A stretch of 32,891 nucleotides of DNA from an uncultured Collinsella sp. (GCA_900552425.1 URZR01000001.1:1-32891); one strand, 5' to 3'; positions 8,125-15,907 are shown, numbered from the stretch's first letter. Program-made: numbers and translations. The notes: generated from the letters alone by a model not told the origin.

Positions 8125-9228
8125 CTAGATGCGGACCGGCATGACTAGGTACAGGTAGTTGATCTTGTCGTAGGACTTGAAGATGCCCGCCTGCGAGTAG
8201 CTCTTGAGCTCCAGCGTGATCTCCTTCTCCTTGGACAGGGCATTGAGGCAGCCGAAGATGTAGTGGTAGTTGAAGGCGATGGTACCCGACTCGCCCTCGG
8301 CCTCGACATCGATCGTCTCCTGCGCAAGGTCCTGGTCATTGGAAATGGAGGACAGGCCCATCTGCCCGTTCTCGACATCGATCTCGAACTTGACGGCGGG
8401 GTTGGCGCTCGCGATAACGGCCACGCGCTTGAGGGCGGCGTTAAAGGCGGCGACGTCGATCTTGACGCTCGTCACGCACGAATCGGGGATGAGCTGCTTG
8501 TAGTTGGGGTACACGCCCTCGATGCGGCGCGACACGTAGGTGGTGTTGCCGGCCTCGAAGACGACCTGGGTGTCGGTAGCCCCGATCATAATGGTCGCCT
8601 GGCTGGCCATGATGTTCAGCGCGTCGTTAAAGGCGTCGGCTGGAACGTTGAGCTCAAAGGAGCCCTCGAGGGTCGAGGTCTCGACCTGCGTATCGCACAC
8701 GGCCAAGCGGAAGGAATCGGTCGCCACCAGGCGTACGGTGTTGTTCTCGACCTTCATGTGCACGCCGCCCAGGATGGGGCGAGCCTTGTCGGTCGAGGTG
8801 ACGCGCCACACGCGGCCGACCATTTCGGACAAGACATCGGTCGGCAGCTCCACGGCACTCTCGATGGCATAGGCCGGAAACTCGGGGAAGTCATTGGCAT
8901 CGAGCGTGTTCAGCCTAAAAGAGCTCTTCTCGCAACCAATCAGTACCTGGCGCTCGGACAGCTCAAAGGTGACCGGGGCATCGGGGAGGGTCTTGGTGAT
9001 ATTGGAGAGCATCTTACAGGGGATAACCATCTCGCCCTCTTCTTCGACATGCGCCGCGATGCGATGACGGATCGAGATGGTGTAGTTAGAGGTCTGGAAT
9101 TCCAAGATGCCGTCTTGCGCCTTGACGAGCACGCCCGACAGGATGGGAAGGGTGGATGCCGAAGCGACACCCTTCATAACGACGCCGATGGCTTGTGTAA
9201 GCGAGCTCTGGCTGACGGTGAACTTCAT
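8125..9228 (-). CDS. dnaN: DNA polymerase III beta sliding clamp
   Basis: A 367-residue subunit that forms the ring tethering polymerase to DNA. The sequence runs through the three clamp domains: the start MKFTVSQSSLTQAIGVV, the middle segment with KARPILGGVHMKV and VATDSFRLAV, and the C-terminal YLYLVMPVRI, which forms part of the peptide-binding pocket for clamp partners. The ATG at 9228 has AAAGG nine bases upstream. It is separated from dnaA by 238 bases of AT-rich sequence that I assign to oriC. Length and all motifs are ordinary. Confidence 0.98.
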   Translation of the reverse strand: MKFTVSQSSLTQAIGVVMKGVASASTLPILSGVLVKAQDGILEFQTSNYTISIRHRIAAHVEEEGEMVIPCKMLSNITKTLPDAPVTFELSERQVLIGCEKSSFRLNTLDANDFPEFPAYAIESAVELPTDVLSEMVGRVWRVTSTDKARPILGGVHMKVENNTVRLVATDSFRLAVCDTQVETSTLEGSFELNVPADAFNDALNIMASQATIMIGATDTQVVFEAGNTTYVSRRIEGVYPNYKQLIPDSCVTSVKIDVAAFNAALKRVAVIASANPAVKFEIDVENGQMGLSSISNDQDLAQETIDVEAEGESGTIAFNYHYIFGCLNALSKEKEITLELKSYSQAGIFKSYDKINYLYLVMPVRI

Positions 9229-9466
9229 CTTTTAATACCTTTCTATAGATATAAATATCTTAATAATAGTAATAGCACTGACGAAACTGTTGATTACTCT
9301 CAAAGACGCAGGTCAGACCCAAAAAGAGAATCGACAGCAACCTGTGTGCAACGGGGGTGGTTTTCCACGTTCAAAACCTGCGCAAAACTTTTCATCACCG
9401 CGGGTTGGGTTTTAGACACCTTATGCCCGTGGTTTCGACAAGTTTTCAACAGGTGTCTCTATTTCC
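9229..9466. other. dnaA-dnaN gap, probable oriC half with AT-rich segment
   Basis: This 238-base gap has no gene. The part next to dnaN (about 9232-9290) is strongly AT-rich (TATAGATATAAATATCTTAA and TAATAGTAATAG), suitable for a DNA unwinding element. The dnaA-proximal part has the box AGTTTTCAACAGGT at 9441-9454 plus weaker relatives TTTTCCACG (near 9361) and TTTTCATCA (near 9389). TTTCGACAA directly precedes the main box. dnaN would be transcribed from or through this region. Confidence 0.65.
9441..9454 (+). promoter_or_regulatory. Putative DnaA box AGTTTTCAACAGGT
   Basis: The nonamer TTTTCAACA inside this 14-mer differs from TTWTNCACA by an A in place of C. The same 14-mer recurs twice in the gap upstream of the GHKL gene, in reverse orientation. 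Confidence 0.65.
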
Positions 9467-11191
9467 CTACGAGCGCAGTGTAATTTTATCGCGCAGCGAC
9501 TTGAGGTCTTCGGTGACGGTGCGGTCTTCCTGGATCATCTTCTGGACCTTTTTGTAGCTTGTGCTGACGGTCGAGTGGTTGCGGTTGCCAAATTCGGCGC
9601 CTACCGCCGTGGTCGTCATCTCGCACATCTCGATGGCCAGGTAGATAGCGATATGGCGTGCCTTGGCGATATTGGCGTTGCGACGCGGGCCGATGAGCTC
9701 CTCGTGCGTCACGCCGTATTGCTCTTCGATGACGGACTGAACCGTTTGGACGTTGATCTTTTTGGCCGATGTGTCGAAGTACTGGCTGGCGATGGCGTCG
9801 ATATCGTCAAAGGTGAGCTCCCCGCCCTCGCGCTCGCGGTCGCCCGCCTCGCCGGCGCAGCGCTCGCAAAAGCTCTCGAGTTCGCGGATGTTGGTGCCCG
9901 AGACCTCTGCCATGTGTTTAAAGTGCTCGTCGGTCAGGTGCCCGCTGTCGCCCCCATAGGCCGCCAGCAGCGAGTCGTCGCCTGCCTCGGGAGCGGCGAC
10001 GATGGTGTTCTCGTAATAGCGCTGCAAGATCTTGTATTTCATCTCGTAGCTGGGCTCTGCGACCAGGCAGAGCATGCCGGCGTTGAAGCGGCTGGTCAGA
10101 CGCTCGTCCATGCTCAGGTCTTTGGGAGCGCGGTCGGCTGCGATGACGACTTTTTTGTTGTTGCGGATAAACTCGTCCATGAGCTGGAAAAAGTAGTCCA
10201 CGCTCGCGCGCTTGCCGATGATGTTTTGGATGTCGTCGATGATGAGCACGTCCACGCCGTGGTACGCCTGCATGATGGGGGCGTTGCTCTTCTTTTGGCG
10301 GTCGAACTCGGTCATCAGGTCGTCCAGATATGCCTGGGAGTTGGCATACTTGACCTTGATCTCGGGCGACTTCTCGGCGAGCTCGTTTTTGATGGCAAGC
10401 AGCAGGTGCGTCTTGCCCAGGCCCGATTTGCCGTAGATGAACAACGATGTGCACGTGCCGCGCTCGTCCGCGAGGGCGGCAAACTTGAGTGCCGAGCGAT
10501 AGGCATGGCTGTTCTCGGGGCCGTAGACAAAGTTCTCAAAGGTAAATTTTGAGTTCGCGGCGAGCGGGGCTCCATCCGTATTCTGCTCGGCCGGCACGGT
10601 CGGTGCTGGCACGGGTGAAGCGGGGGCCGCAGCTTGCGTGGATTTAGCCGGCGCTCCGCCCTTCATCTGGTTCATCATGCGACGAAAATCATCGGCCGAG
10701 AGTGTGTTCTTGATTGCAATGCCCGAATCCGCGCTCGCCGCTGCGTCGTGAGCGATGGGCATGTGCGTGACGGGTGCGTTCGCTGGCGCCGCCGCCGCGG
10801 TCGGCAACGGTGCCATGGTTTCACGGGAAACATCGCTGTGCTGGTGCTCGATTGTCGGCACGTCGCCTGCGGAGGCCGGCACCGCCGGGGAAGCAGCGGG
10901 AGCCGCGGCGGCCGCCGTCGCGGCAGCGGATTCGGCCGTTGCGCCTTGCGGTGCCACGATATCGAGCGCGATCGGCGCAAAGGCGATTTCTTCCAGATAG
11001 GCCTCAATAGTCGGCTGATGCTTTTTGAGCTGCGCGATGGCAAAGCGCGAGGGCGCCTCGATCGTGAGCGTATCTTCGGTCAGGCTTATAGCGCGCGATT
11101 GCCCCAGCATGTTGATGAGGCGTGCATCTTGGCCGTCGCGCTGGCAAAAGGCGATGGCATCCCCCAGGATGATGCTTGCTTCCTCGTCCAC
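9467..11191 (-). CDS. dnaA: Chromosomal replication initiator DnaA
   Basis: A 574-residue initiator. Domain I covers residues 1-80, an Ala/Pro-rich linker about 80-215, the AAA+ domain about 215-440, and the DNA-binding domain the last 100 residues. Walker A is GKSGLGKT (254-261) and Walker B VLIIDD (315-320). In the DNA-binding domain KARHIAIYL keeps the minor-groove arginine, but the family signature GGRDHTTV is GNRNHSTV (535-542), so the positions matching E. coli D433 and T435 are Asn538 and Ser540. The linker is long. The start is GTG at 11191 with GGGAGAG upstream, 15 bases after the GHKL gene, so the two are probably cotranscribed. A degenerate parS site lies inside the linker region. 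Confidence 0.97.
   Translation of the reverse strand: MDEEASIILGDAIAFCQRDGQDARLINMLGQSRAISLTEDTLTIEAPSRFAIAQLKKHQPTIEAYLEEIAFAPIALDIVAPQGATAESAAATAAAAAPAASPAVPASAGDVPTIEHQHSDVSRETMAPLPTAAAAPANAPVTHMPIAHDAAASADSGIAIKNTLSADDFRRMMNQMKGGAPAKSTQAAAPASPVPAPTVPAEQNTDGAPLAANSKFTFENFVYGPENSHAYRSALKFAALADERGTCTSLFIYGKSGLGKTHLLLAIKNELAEKSPEIKVKYANSQAYLDDLMTEFDRQKKSNAPIMQAYHGVDVLIIDDIQNIIGKRASVDYFFQLMDEFIRNNKKVVIAADRAPKDLSMDERLTSRFNAGMLCLVAEPSYEMKYKILQRYYENTIVAAPEAGDDSLLAAYGGDSGHLTDEHFKHMAEVSGTNIRELESFCERCAGEAGDREREGGELTFDDIDAIASQYFDTSAKKINVQTVQSVIEEQYGVTHEELIGPRRNANIAKARHIAIYLAIEMCEMTTTAVGAEFGNRNHSTVSTSYKKVQKMIQEDRTVTEDLKSLRDKITLRS
10817..10832 (-). promoter_or_regulatory. Degenerate parS inside dnaA
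   Basis: The minus strand reads TGTTTCCCGTGAAACC, matching 14 of 16 positions of parS TGTTTCACGTGAAACA. It encodes VSRET in the DnaA linker (residues 121-125). Binding by ParB is plausible but weaker than at the perfect sites. Confidence 0.5.
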
Positions 11192-11206
11192 TGTCTCTCC
11201 CGTTCT

Positions 11207-12559
11207 TTAGCTCTGAGCTCGCACGCGAGCGGCGCCGAGTTCGGTCAGATGGTATTTCTGGCCATGCTTGATGACCAAGCCGGCCTGCGCCAAGTCATTG
11301 AGCGTGCGTGACCAAGTGGGGGCCGAGTTTCCAAACGCCCTCGCCAGATCGGTTGCGCCGCACGCTTGATTTTGCGCCAGATAGCCTAGCGCGGCGTTGC
11401 CGCGATCGCTTACGAACACGTCCGGTTGTGGCTGCGCATACTGATTTGCTGCATTAGGATACATCATTTGAGCTGCTGGTTGTTGAGAACTCTGCATGGT
11501 CGGCATCTGCTGTTGAAAACTTTGGGGCCACTGTTGGTAAGGCTGCGGAGGCATCTGCTGGGCCCAGGGGTTGTACTGCTGCTGCGGCATCTGCTGGTAC
11601 GGCTGCTGATATCCCTGCTGGTACTGCTGCGGGAACTGCTGGCCATACCCCAGTGGCGGCATCTGCTGATATGGATATCCCTGATGGTACGGCTGATAGC
11701 CCATTTGTTGGCCACCCGGTGCCCCCGTCGCCTGCTGCATTGCTGCTGCATCCTGATCCGCCAGCGGCATGGCCTCTGGCATGTTTGGCGGCATCGACAT
11801 CGATGCCGCCTGGGGCTCTTGTGTAGGAAGTATTCCGGGCTGCTGCATCTGCCCCACGGGGGGCTGCATCTGCTGCGTTGCCATGGGCTGCTGCGCAAAA
11901 GCTCCCGGCAGGGGATATGTGGGCTGCTCCGTCTCGGGTCGCACGGCTGCCCCGCGCCCGCCGGCACGCTCGATTTCCTGCACGCGCTTGGGGTTCAGAC
12001 TTACCGTCACGACGGTGCCGTTGCCCATGTTGTCCTCGATGGAGACGGCGCCGCCGGCGTTTTCCAAGTACTCCTGTACCATGGGAAACCCGGCGCCGGT
12101 GCCGCGGATATACCGTTTCATCTTGCTGTTTGCGCTGGTTACGCCAAAATCGAAGGCACGCTCTTTGTCGTCGATGCCCGGACCCTGATCGGCAAAGCGG
12201 ATGGTATCGCCACCGTCGAGAATCGAGATGATGGGCTCTGCAAAATGCGCGTGGATAAAGTTTTCGACAATCTCGCGGATAACCATCAGCGAGATGCGTC
12301 CTCCCTGCTCTTTCATGCACTGGTAGACGGTGTTGGTTGTCTCTTCCAAGTAGGTACGGACGTCTTGCGGTTCGATGACGATGACACGCGGTGTCGACAG
12401 CATGTCATCGTAGACCGCGATGCGCGCTGCATACATGGCTTTTGGCGCCTGCGTGGTCGTCTGCTCGCCTTCCTCACGCTCTTCGCGCACGCCGGTGATG
12501 TGCTCGTTGTCGGGTGCCGGGTCTCCGGAATCGACCATGGTGTAAAAGTCGTCAGACAT
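11207..12559 (-). CDS. GHKL ATPase with Gln-rich linker and C-terminal winged helix, upstream of dnaA
   Basis: A 450-residue protein that I do not recognise as a named family. Residues about 40-190 have a GHKL (histidine-kinase-like ATPase) fold: N-box REIVEN (95-100), G1 motif DQGPG (124-128), and GTGAGFPMVQEYLENAGG (153-170). There is no phospho-accepting histidine domain, so it resembles an anti-sigma or switch-type ATPase more than a sensor kinase. Residues about 200-378 are Gln/Pro/Met/Tyr-rich with repeated YQQ units. Residues about 386-447 look like a MarR/ArsR-type winged helix (ATDLARAFGNSAPTWSRTLN, then a wing). The start is ATG at 12559 beside the origin; the stop is 15 bases before dnaA. 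Position suggests a regulator of dnaA or of origin activity; that is inference. Confidence 0.75.
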   Translation of the reverse strand: MSDDFYTMVDSGDPAPDNEHITGVREEREEGEQTTTQAPKAMYAARIAVYDDMLSTPRVIVIEPQDVRTYLEETTNTVYQCMKEQGGRISLMVIREIVENFIHAHFAEPIISILDGGDTIRFADQGPGIDDKERAFDFGVTSANSKMKRYIRGTGAGFPMVQEYLENAGGAVSIEDNMGNGTVVTVSLNPKRVQEIERAGGRGAAVRPETEQPTYPLPGAFAQQPMATQQMQPPVGQMQQPGILPTQEPQAASMSMPPNMPEAMPLADQDAAAMQQATGAPGGQQMGYQPYHQGYPYQQMPPLGYGQQFPQQYQQGYQQPYQQMPQQQYNPWAQQMPPQPYQQWPQSFQQQMPTMQSSQQPAAQMMYPNAANQYAQPQPDVFVSDRGNAALGYLAQNQACGATDLARAFGNSAPTWSRTLNDLAQAGLVIKHGQKYHLTELGAARVRAQS

Positions 12560-12640
12560 GCCGCTCGCAATCTTTCAAAAGGTTTCGAACAAATAGTAGC
12601 TCACCGTGCAATGTTTCTCATCTTTCGACAACTTTTCAAA

Positions 12641-12654
12641 ACCTGTTGAAAACT
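12641..12654 (-). promoter_or_regulatory. Putative DnaA box AGTTTTCAACAGGT
   Basis: Exact reverse-strand copy of the 14-mer at 9441-9454, containing nonamer TTTTCAACA. It lies upstream of the GHKL-dnaA genes, so it could also serve in autoregulation of dnaA. Confidence 0.65.
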
Positions 12655-12673
12655 TTGGAAAACGGACGAAAAG

Positions 12674-12682
12674 TTCTCAACA
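12674..12682 (+). promoter_or_regulatory. Variant DnaA box TTCTCAACA
   Basis: Differs by one base from TTTTCAACA and lies between the two exact copies, in opposite orientation. Confidence 0.4.
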
Positions 12683-12693
12683 TTGCCAATATG

Positions 12694-12707
12694 ACCTGTT
12701 GAAAACT
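12694..12707 (-). promoter_or_regulatory. Putative DnaA box AGTTTTCAACAGGT
   Basis: Second reverse-strand copy of the 14-mer, 53 bases from the first, which is about five helical turns. Confidence 0.65.
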
Positions 12708-12802
12708 CGATGAAATATCGTGAAAAGTTGCTATGCACCGCTAAATCGAGCTCGGCTTATGGGGGAACCGTGTGAACTGCGCAACCTTTTACCTTTGATT
12801 TC

Positions 12803-12832
12803 TTGACATTTGAACATTGATTTCCCTACAAT
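12803..12832 (+). promoter_or_regulatory. rpmH-rnpA promoter
   Basis: TTGACA (12803-12808) and TACAAT (12827-12832) with an 18-base spacer, about 70 bases before rpmH. It is the best sigma-70-type promoter in the gap. The leader contains a GC-rich hairpin, GTCCGCG-CCCC-CGCGGAC, at 12859-12876. Confidence 0.85.
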
Positions 12833-12904
12833 CTTCAAGCTCACGTGTCTATATCTGCGTCCGCGCCCCCGCGGACACTCGAAATGCAGCAGGAGGAACT
12901 TAAG

Positions 12905-13039
12905 ATGAAGCGTACGTATCAGCCTAATAAGCGTAAGCGTGCCAAGACCCATGGCTTCCGTGCCCGTATGGCCACTAAGGGTGGTCGTGCCGTGCTCGCC
13001 CGTCGTCGCGCCAAGGGCCGCAAGCGTCTCACTGTCTAG
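12905..13039 (+). CDS. rpmH: Ribosomal protein bL34
   Basis: A 44-residue basic protein of the large ribosomal subunit, starting MKRTYQPNKRKRAKTHGFR and ending GRKRLTV, which is the full family pattern. The frame is open further upstream, but the ATG at 12905 follows AGGAGGAACTTAAG and gives the standard length. It leads the conserved rpmH-rnpA-yidD-yidC-jag cluster beside the origin. Confidence 0.98.
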   Translation: MKRTYQPNKRKRAKTHGFRARMATKGGRAVLARRRAKGRKRLTV

Positions 13040-13059
13040 CAGCGATACACACATCTCGC

Positions 13060-13398
13060 ATGAAGACTATTAAGTCTCGGCAAGATTTCGAGCATGTGTT
13101 CAGTCAGGGGCGTCGTTTCAATCACCCTCTGATTCGAATGACCATATGTGAATCGGTTGGCGAAGGCGACTCCGGAAGGGTCGCCTTCGTTGGTGCTAAA
13201 CGGCTCGGTTGTGCTGTCGTGCGCAACCGTTCTAAGCGTGTGATGCGCGAGGCCGCCCGCAGCTGTGGATTTCCCGTTGCGGGTTATGACATCATCTTGT
13301 TCGCAACTCCCAAGACGAGGGTTTCTTCGCCTCAGGAGATGGACAATGCATTGCGTTCGCTTATGAAACGCGCCGGCGTTGCCGGGGAGGAGCGATGA
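13060..13398 (+). CDS. rnpA: RNase P protein component
   Basis: A 112-residue basic protein that assists the RNase P RNA in trimming 5' ends of tRNA precursors. It has the family motif VVRNRSKRVMREAAR, with the RNR box at residues 55-60, and the N-terminal pattern KSRQDFEHVFSQGRRF that contacts the tRNA leader. It begins 20 bases after rpmH and overlaps yidD by four bases (ATGA), consistent with one transcript. Confidence 0.97.
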   Translation: MKTIKSRQDFEHVFSQGRRFNHPLIRMTICESVGEGDSGRVAFVGAKRLGCAVVRNRSKRVMREAARSCGFPVAGYDIILFATPKTRVSSPQEMDNALRSLMKRAGVAGEER

Positions 13399-13619
13399 GC
13401 AATCACGTTTTGCGACGTGTTGCCATCGCTCCTATTCGCATATATCAACAGGTTATTTCGCCCTTATTGCCTGACGCCTGCATTTATTACCCAACGTGCT
13501 CGCAATACGCCGTCCAGGCGATTGAGAAGTACGGTGTTTTGAGAGGCTGCTGGCTTGCCGTGAGGCGCATCGCTCGCTGCAATCCCCTGCACGTCGGCGG
13601 TTATGACCCTGTGCCCTAG
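13395..13619 (+). CDS. yidD: YidD membrane-protein insertion efficiency factor
   Basis: A 74-residue protein with the complete YidD pattern: IRIYQQVISPLLPDACIYYPTCSQYAVQAIEKYG, then GCWLAVRRIARCNPLHVGGYDPVP. The cysteine in PTCS and the later RCNP are typical. It is a small membrane-associated protein thought to help YidC. The ATG overlaps the rnpA stop (ATGA), and yidC follows after 29 bases. Confidence 0.96.
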   Translation: MSNHVLRRVAIAPIRIYQQVISPLLPDACIYYPTCSQYAVQAIEKYGVLRGCWLAVRRIARCNPLHVGGYDPVP

Positions 13620-13648
13620 CGGGCACTCGCTATCGGAGGAAAACTTAC

Positions 13649-14419
13649 ATGTGGGATTGGATCGTTAACATCCTTTTCGAGCTGCTCAAGCTCATCCAGA
13701 CCTTTGCGGTCGACTGGGGCCTGTCCATCATCATCCTGGTGGTCATCATCCGTCTGCTGCTGACGCCGCTTATGCTCAAGTCGACTAAGTCGACGGCACG
13801 CATGCAGGTGCTGCAGCCCAAGATGCTCGAGATCCAGGAGCGCTATGCCGACGATCCCCAGCGTCAGGCCGAGGAAATGCAGAAGTTCTACAGCGAGAAC
13901 AAGTTCAACCCGATGGCTGGTTGTCTGCCGCTGTTGATTCAGATGCCTGTCCTGTTCGCCCTATTTACGCTGCTGCGTAACCTGCCGGACTACTTTAACG
14001 ACGGCACGTTCTCGTTCTTTAATATTCTGCCCGACCTGACCACCACGCCGAGTGCCTCCTTTGCCGATGGCTTTATGGTCGCGCTGCCTGCGCTGGTCTG
14101 CCTGATCCTGTTCGCTGTCCTGACCCTGATTCCGCAACTCTATATGTCGCGCAACCAGACCGGCCAGCAGGCTCAGAGCATGCGTATGATGGCCGTTGTC
14201 ATGACGGTCATGATGCTTTGGATGGGCTGGAGCCTTCCCGTTGGTGTTCTGCTGTACTACGACGTCTCGTCTGCTTGGCAGGTTATCCAGCAGATTTTTG
14301 TGACGCAGAAGGTCATCGACAAGGCGAAGGCCGATGAGGAGGAGCGCCTTAAGAACGCGCCGCTGCAGGTTGAGGTCACTCGTCGCGAGAAGAAGCCGCG
14401 CCCGCACAAGAAGAAGTAG
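13649..14419 (+). CDS. yidC: YidC/Oxa1 membrane insertase
   Basis: A 256-residue insertase that places membrane proteins into the bilayer, alone or with Sec. The first conserved membrane helix (about 20-41) carries the arginine expected in the hydrophilic groove (VVIIRLLLTPLML, Arg35). This is followed by the cytoplasmic hairpin (about 42-90) with KMLEIQERYADDPQRQAEEM, then NPMAGCLPLLIQMPVLFALFTLLR and further hydrophobic segments to about 225. The tail is basic (KKPRPHKKK), typical of forms that contact ribosomes. It has no large periplasmic domain, as usual in Gram-positives. Like other short forms it starts MWDWIVNILF. SD GGAGG is upstream at about 13636. Confidence 0.97.
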   Translation: MWDWIVNILFELLKLIQTFAVDWGLSIIILVVIIRLLLTPLMLKSTKSTARMQVLQPKMLEIQERYADDPQRQAEEMQKFYSENKFNPMAGCLPLLIQMPVLFALFTLLRNLPDYFNDGTFSFFNILPDLTTTPSASFADGFMVALPALVCLILFAVLTLIPQLYMSRNQTGQQAQSMRMMAVVMTVMMLWMGWSLPVGVLLYYDVSSAWQVIQQIFVTQKVIDKAKADEEERLKNAPLQVEVTRREKKPRPHKKK

Positions 14420-14436
14420 CGGGATATCAATCTTAT

Positions 14437-14448
14437 TTAGGTACCTAA
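14437..14448. repeat. Palindrome TTAGGTACCTAA, copy 1
   Basis: A perfect 12-bp palindrome in the yidC-jag gap, just before the jag ribosome site. An identical copy (with a shared following C) lies at 17941-17952. I saw no other copy in the window. It could be an operator or the trace of a rearrangement. Confidence 0.5.
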
Positions 14449-14463
14449 CTTTTGGAGTACGTT

Positions 14464-15033
14464 ATGTCTGAAGAGATCATCGAGGATATGCTTGAGGAGG
14501 TTGCCCCGCAGGTCGCGGGCGATTATCCCGAGATTGCACAGCGCTACAAGGCCGGTGAAGAGCTGACCGACGAGGAGCTCGACACCATTGCCGATGTCGC
14601 GATTTCCATCCTGCGTTCCATCCTTTCGCACTTCGATGCCGCCAACTCTCCTATCGATGAGTATGAGGGCGACGAGGGTGAGCTGATTCTGGATGTAACG
14701 GCTCCCGACCTTGCTGTTCTCATTGGCCGTCATGGTCGCACCCTTGATGCCCTTCAGGTTATGTTCTCATTGCTGGTGAGCCGCAAGCTCGGCTTTAGAT
14801 ATCCGGTTGTAGTGGACGTCGAGGGATACAAGAGCCGCCGACAGGACAAGGTTGCCTCCATGGCTCAGTCTGCTGCCGAGCGTGCCATCCGCACTCATAA
14901 GAGTGTTTCGCTTCCGCCCATGAATGCCTACGAGCGCCGACTGGTTCACATTGCACTTCGTGGCAATGACGCCGTCGATACTCATTCTGAGGGTTCTGAC
15001 CCCGATCGCCATGTGGTGATTGTTGCTCGATAA
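14464..15033 (+). CDS. jag: Jag/KhpB RNA-binding protein (KH + R3H)
   Basis: A 189-residue protein with a KH domain (GxxG loop in LIGRHGRTLDALQ, about residue 87) and a C-terminal R3H domain (NAYERRLVHIAL). Its acidic N-terminus lacks the classic Jag-N domain. KhpB proteins bind small and messenger RNAs and influence cell division and elongation in Gram-positives, and the gene regularly follows yidC. The frame extends four codons to a TTG, but that contains the GGAG ribosome site, so ATG at 14464 is the start. A strong terminator follows the gene. Confidence 0.93.
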   Translation: MSEEIIEDMLEEVAPQVAGDYPEIAQRYKAGEELTDEELDTIADVAISILRSILSHFDAANSPIDEYEGDEGELILDVTAPDLAVLIGRHGRTLDALQVMFSLLVSRKLGFRYPVVVDVEGYKSRRQDKVASMAQSAAERAIRTHKSVSLPPMNAYERRLVHIALRGNDAVDTHSEGSDPDRHVVIVAR

Positions 15034-15052
15034 TCTACTCGAGCTTATGCTT

Positions 15053-15084
15053 AAGGGGACGTGGTTTCCACGTCCCCTTTTTTT
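15053..15084 (+). terminator. Terminator after jag
   Basis: AAGGGGACGTGG, loop TTT and CCACGTCCCCTT form a 12-bp stem followed by a run of T. It ends the rpmH-jag transcript. Confidence 0.93.
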
Positions 15085-15130
15085 GTCAAAAGTTCTCGAT
15101 ACACTGATTTTTGTCAGAAAGGAGCTTTCG

Positions 15131-15868
15131 TTGTTAGTACTTACTGATCAGCAGGCTGACGAGATGTTGAGTCGTCTAACTTCCTATTGCAAAGAGTATT
15201 CCTTGAGCGTAACTGATGTTGAGCTGAGGAAATGTATTCAGCATTTGGATTTGGTTCTGGAAACAAATAAGACAACCAATCTCACCCGTATTCTTAACAT
15301 AGAAGATGCTGCGGTACTACATATCCTCGACTCTCTTGTTTTGCTCCCTTATATCAATAAGGCTCCTGAGGGAGCTTTGCTCGATATGGGAACAGGTGCG
15401 GGCTTCCCCGGTATTCCTTTAACCATAACCACGCATCGTAAAGCTACTTATATTGACTCTGTTGGCAAGAAGGTTGATGCTGTCAATTCTTTTGTCCATG
15501 CTCTTGGATTGAAACATGCTCATGCCGTTCATGATCGTCTTGAAGAATATGCTCGAAGCCATAAGAAGCAGTTCTCTGTCGTAACCGCCCGCGCACTGGC
15601 CCCTCTACCGATTCTTGTTGAGTATGCGGCTCCGTTCATCAAGGATGGAGGTCTATTTGTTATCACCAAGGGTAATCCTTCGGATGAGGAGCTTGCTTCC
15701 GGCATGTCAGCAGCTAAGATTTGCGGCTTCACTTTGCTTCTGAATGACGCAATCGATTTGCCTGAGGGCTTGGGCCACAGGGAGTTCATTGTTCTTAAGA
15801 AGAGTCATCCAGCATCCGTTTCATTGCCTCGTGCAAATGGCATGGCAAAGAAGAATCCGCTTGCCTAG
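15131..15868 (+). CDS. rsmG: 16S rRNA (guanine527-N7)-methyltransferase
   Basis: A 245-residue SAM-dependent enzyme that methylates G527 of 16S rRNA; loss gives low-level streptomycin resistance in many bacteria. The SAM-binding loop is LLDMGTGAGFPGIPL and further family motifs are NLTRI, HILDSL and VTARALAPL. The open frame reaches back into the terminator, so a start after it is needed: TTG at 15131 follows AAAGGAG with a 6-base spacer and gives the normal length. It is clearly richer in A/T than the genes to the left. It is followed by the parS array and parA. Confidence 0.92.
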   Translation: MLVLTDQQADEMLSRLTSYCKEYSLSVTDVELRKCIQHLDLVLETNKTTNLTRILNIEDAAVLHILDSLVLLPYINKAPEGALLDMGTGAGFPGIPLTITTHRKATYIDSVGKKVDAVNSFVHALGLKHAHAVHDRLEEYARSHKKQFSVVTARALAPLPILVEYAAPFIKDGGLFVITKGNPSDEELASGMSAAKICGFTLLLNDAIDLPEGLGHREFIVLKKSHPASVSLPRANGMAKKNPLA

Positions 15869-15869
15869 A

Positions 15870-15885
15870 TGTTTCACGTGAAACA
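15870..15885. promoter_or_regulatory. parS: parS site 1
   Basis: Exact TGTTTCACGTGAAACA, the ParB/Spo0J centromere palindrome, directly after the rsmG stop. Confidence 0.97.
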
Positions 15886-15907
15886 TAATGGATACTACAA
15901 CTTGCAG

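Larger units (their letters stand above)
12560..12802. other. Probable oriC: gap between divergent GHKL gene and rpmH
   Basis: No gene lies here. Gene directions diverge from this gap, as expected for an origin. It contains two inverted copies of the 14-mer found upstream of dnaN (12641-12654, 12694-12707), a variant TTCTCAACA (12674-12682), a near-box TTTTCAAAA (12633-12641) and TTTCGACAA (12623-12631). The pair TTCGACAA plus TTTTCAA, two boxes in tandem, also occurs in the dnaA-dnaN gap. The leftward promoter of the GHKL-dnaA genes must be here, but I found no convincing -35/-10 pair. Confidence 0.7.
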
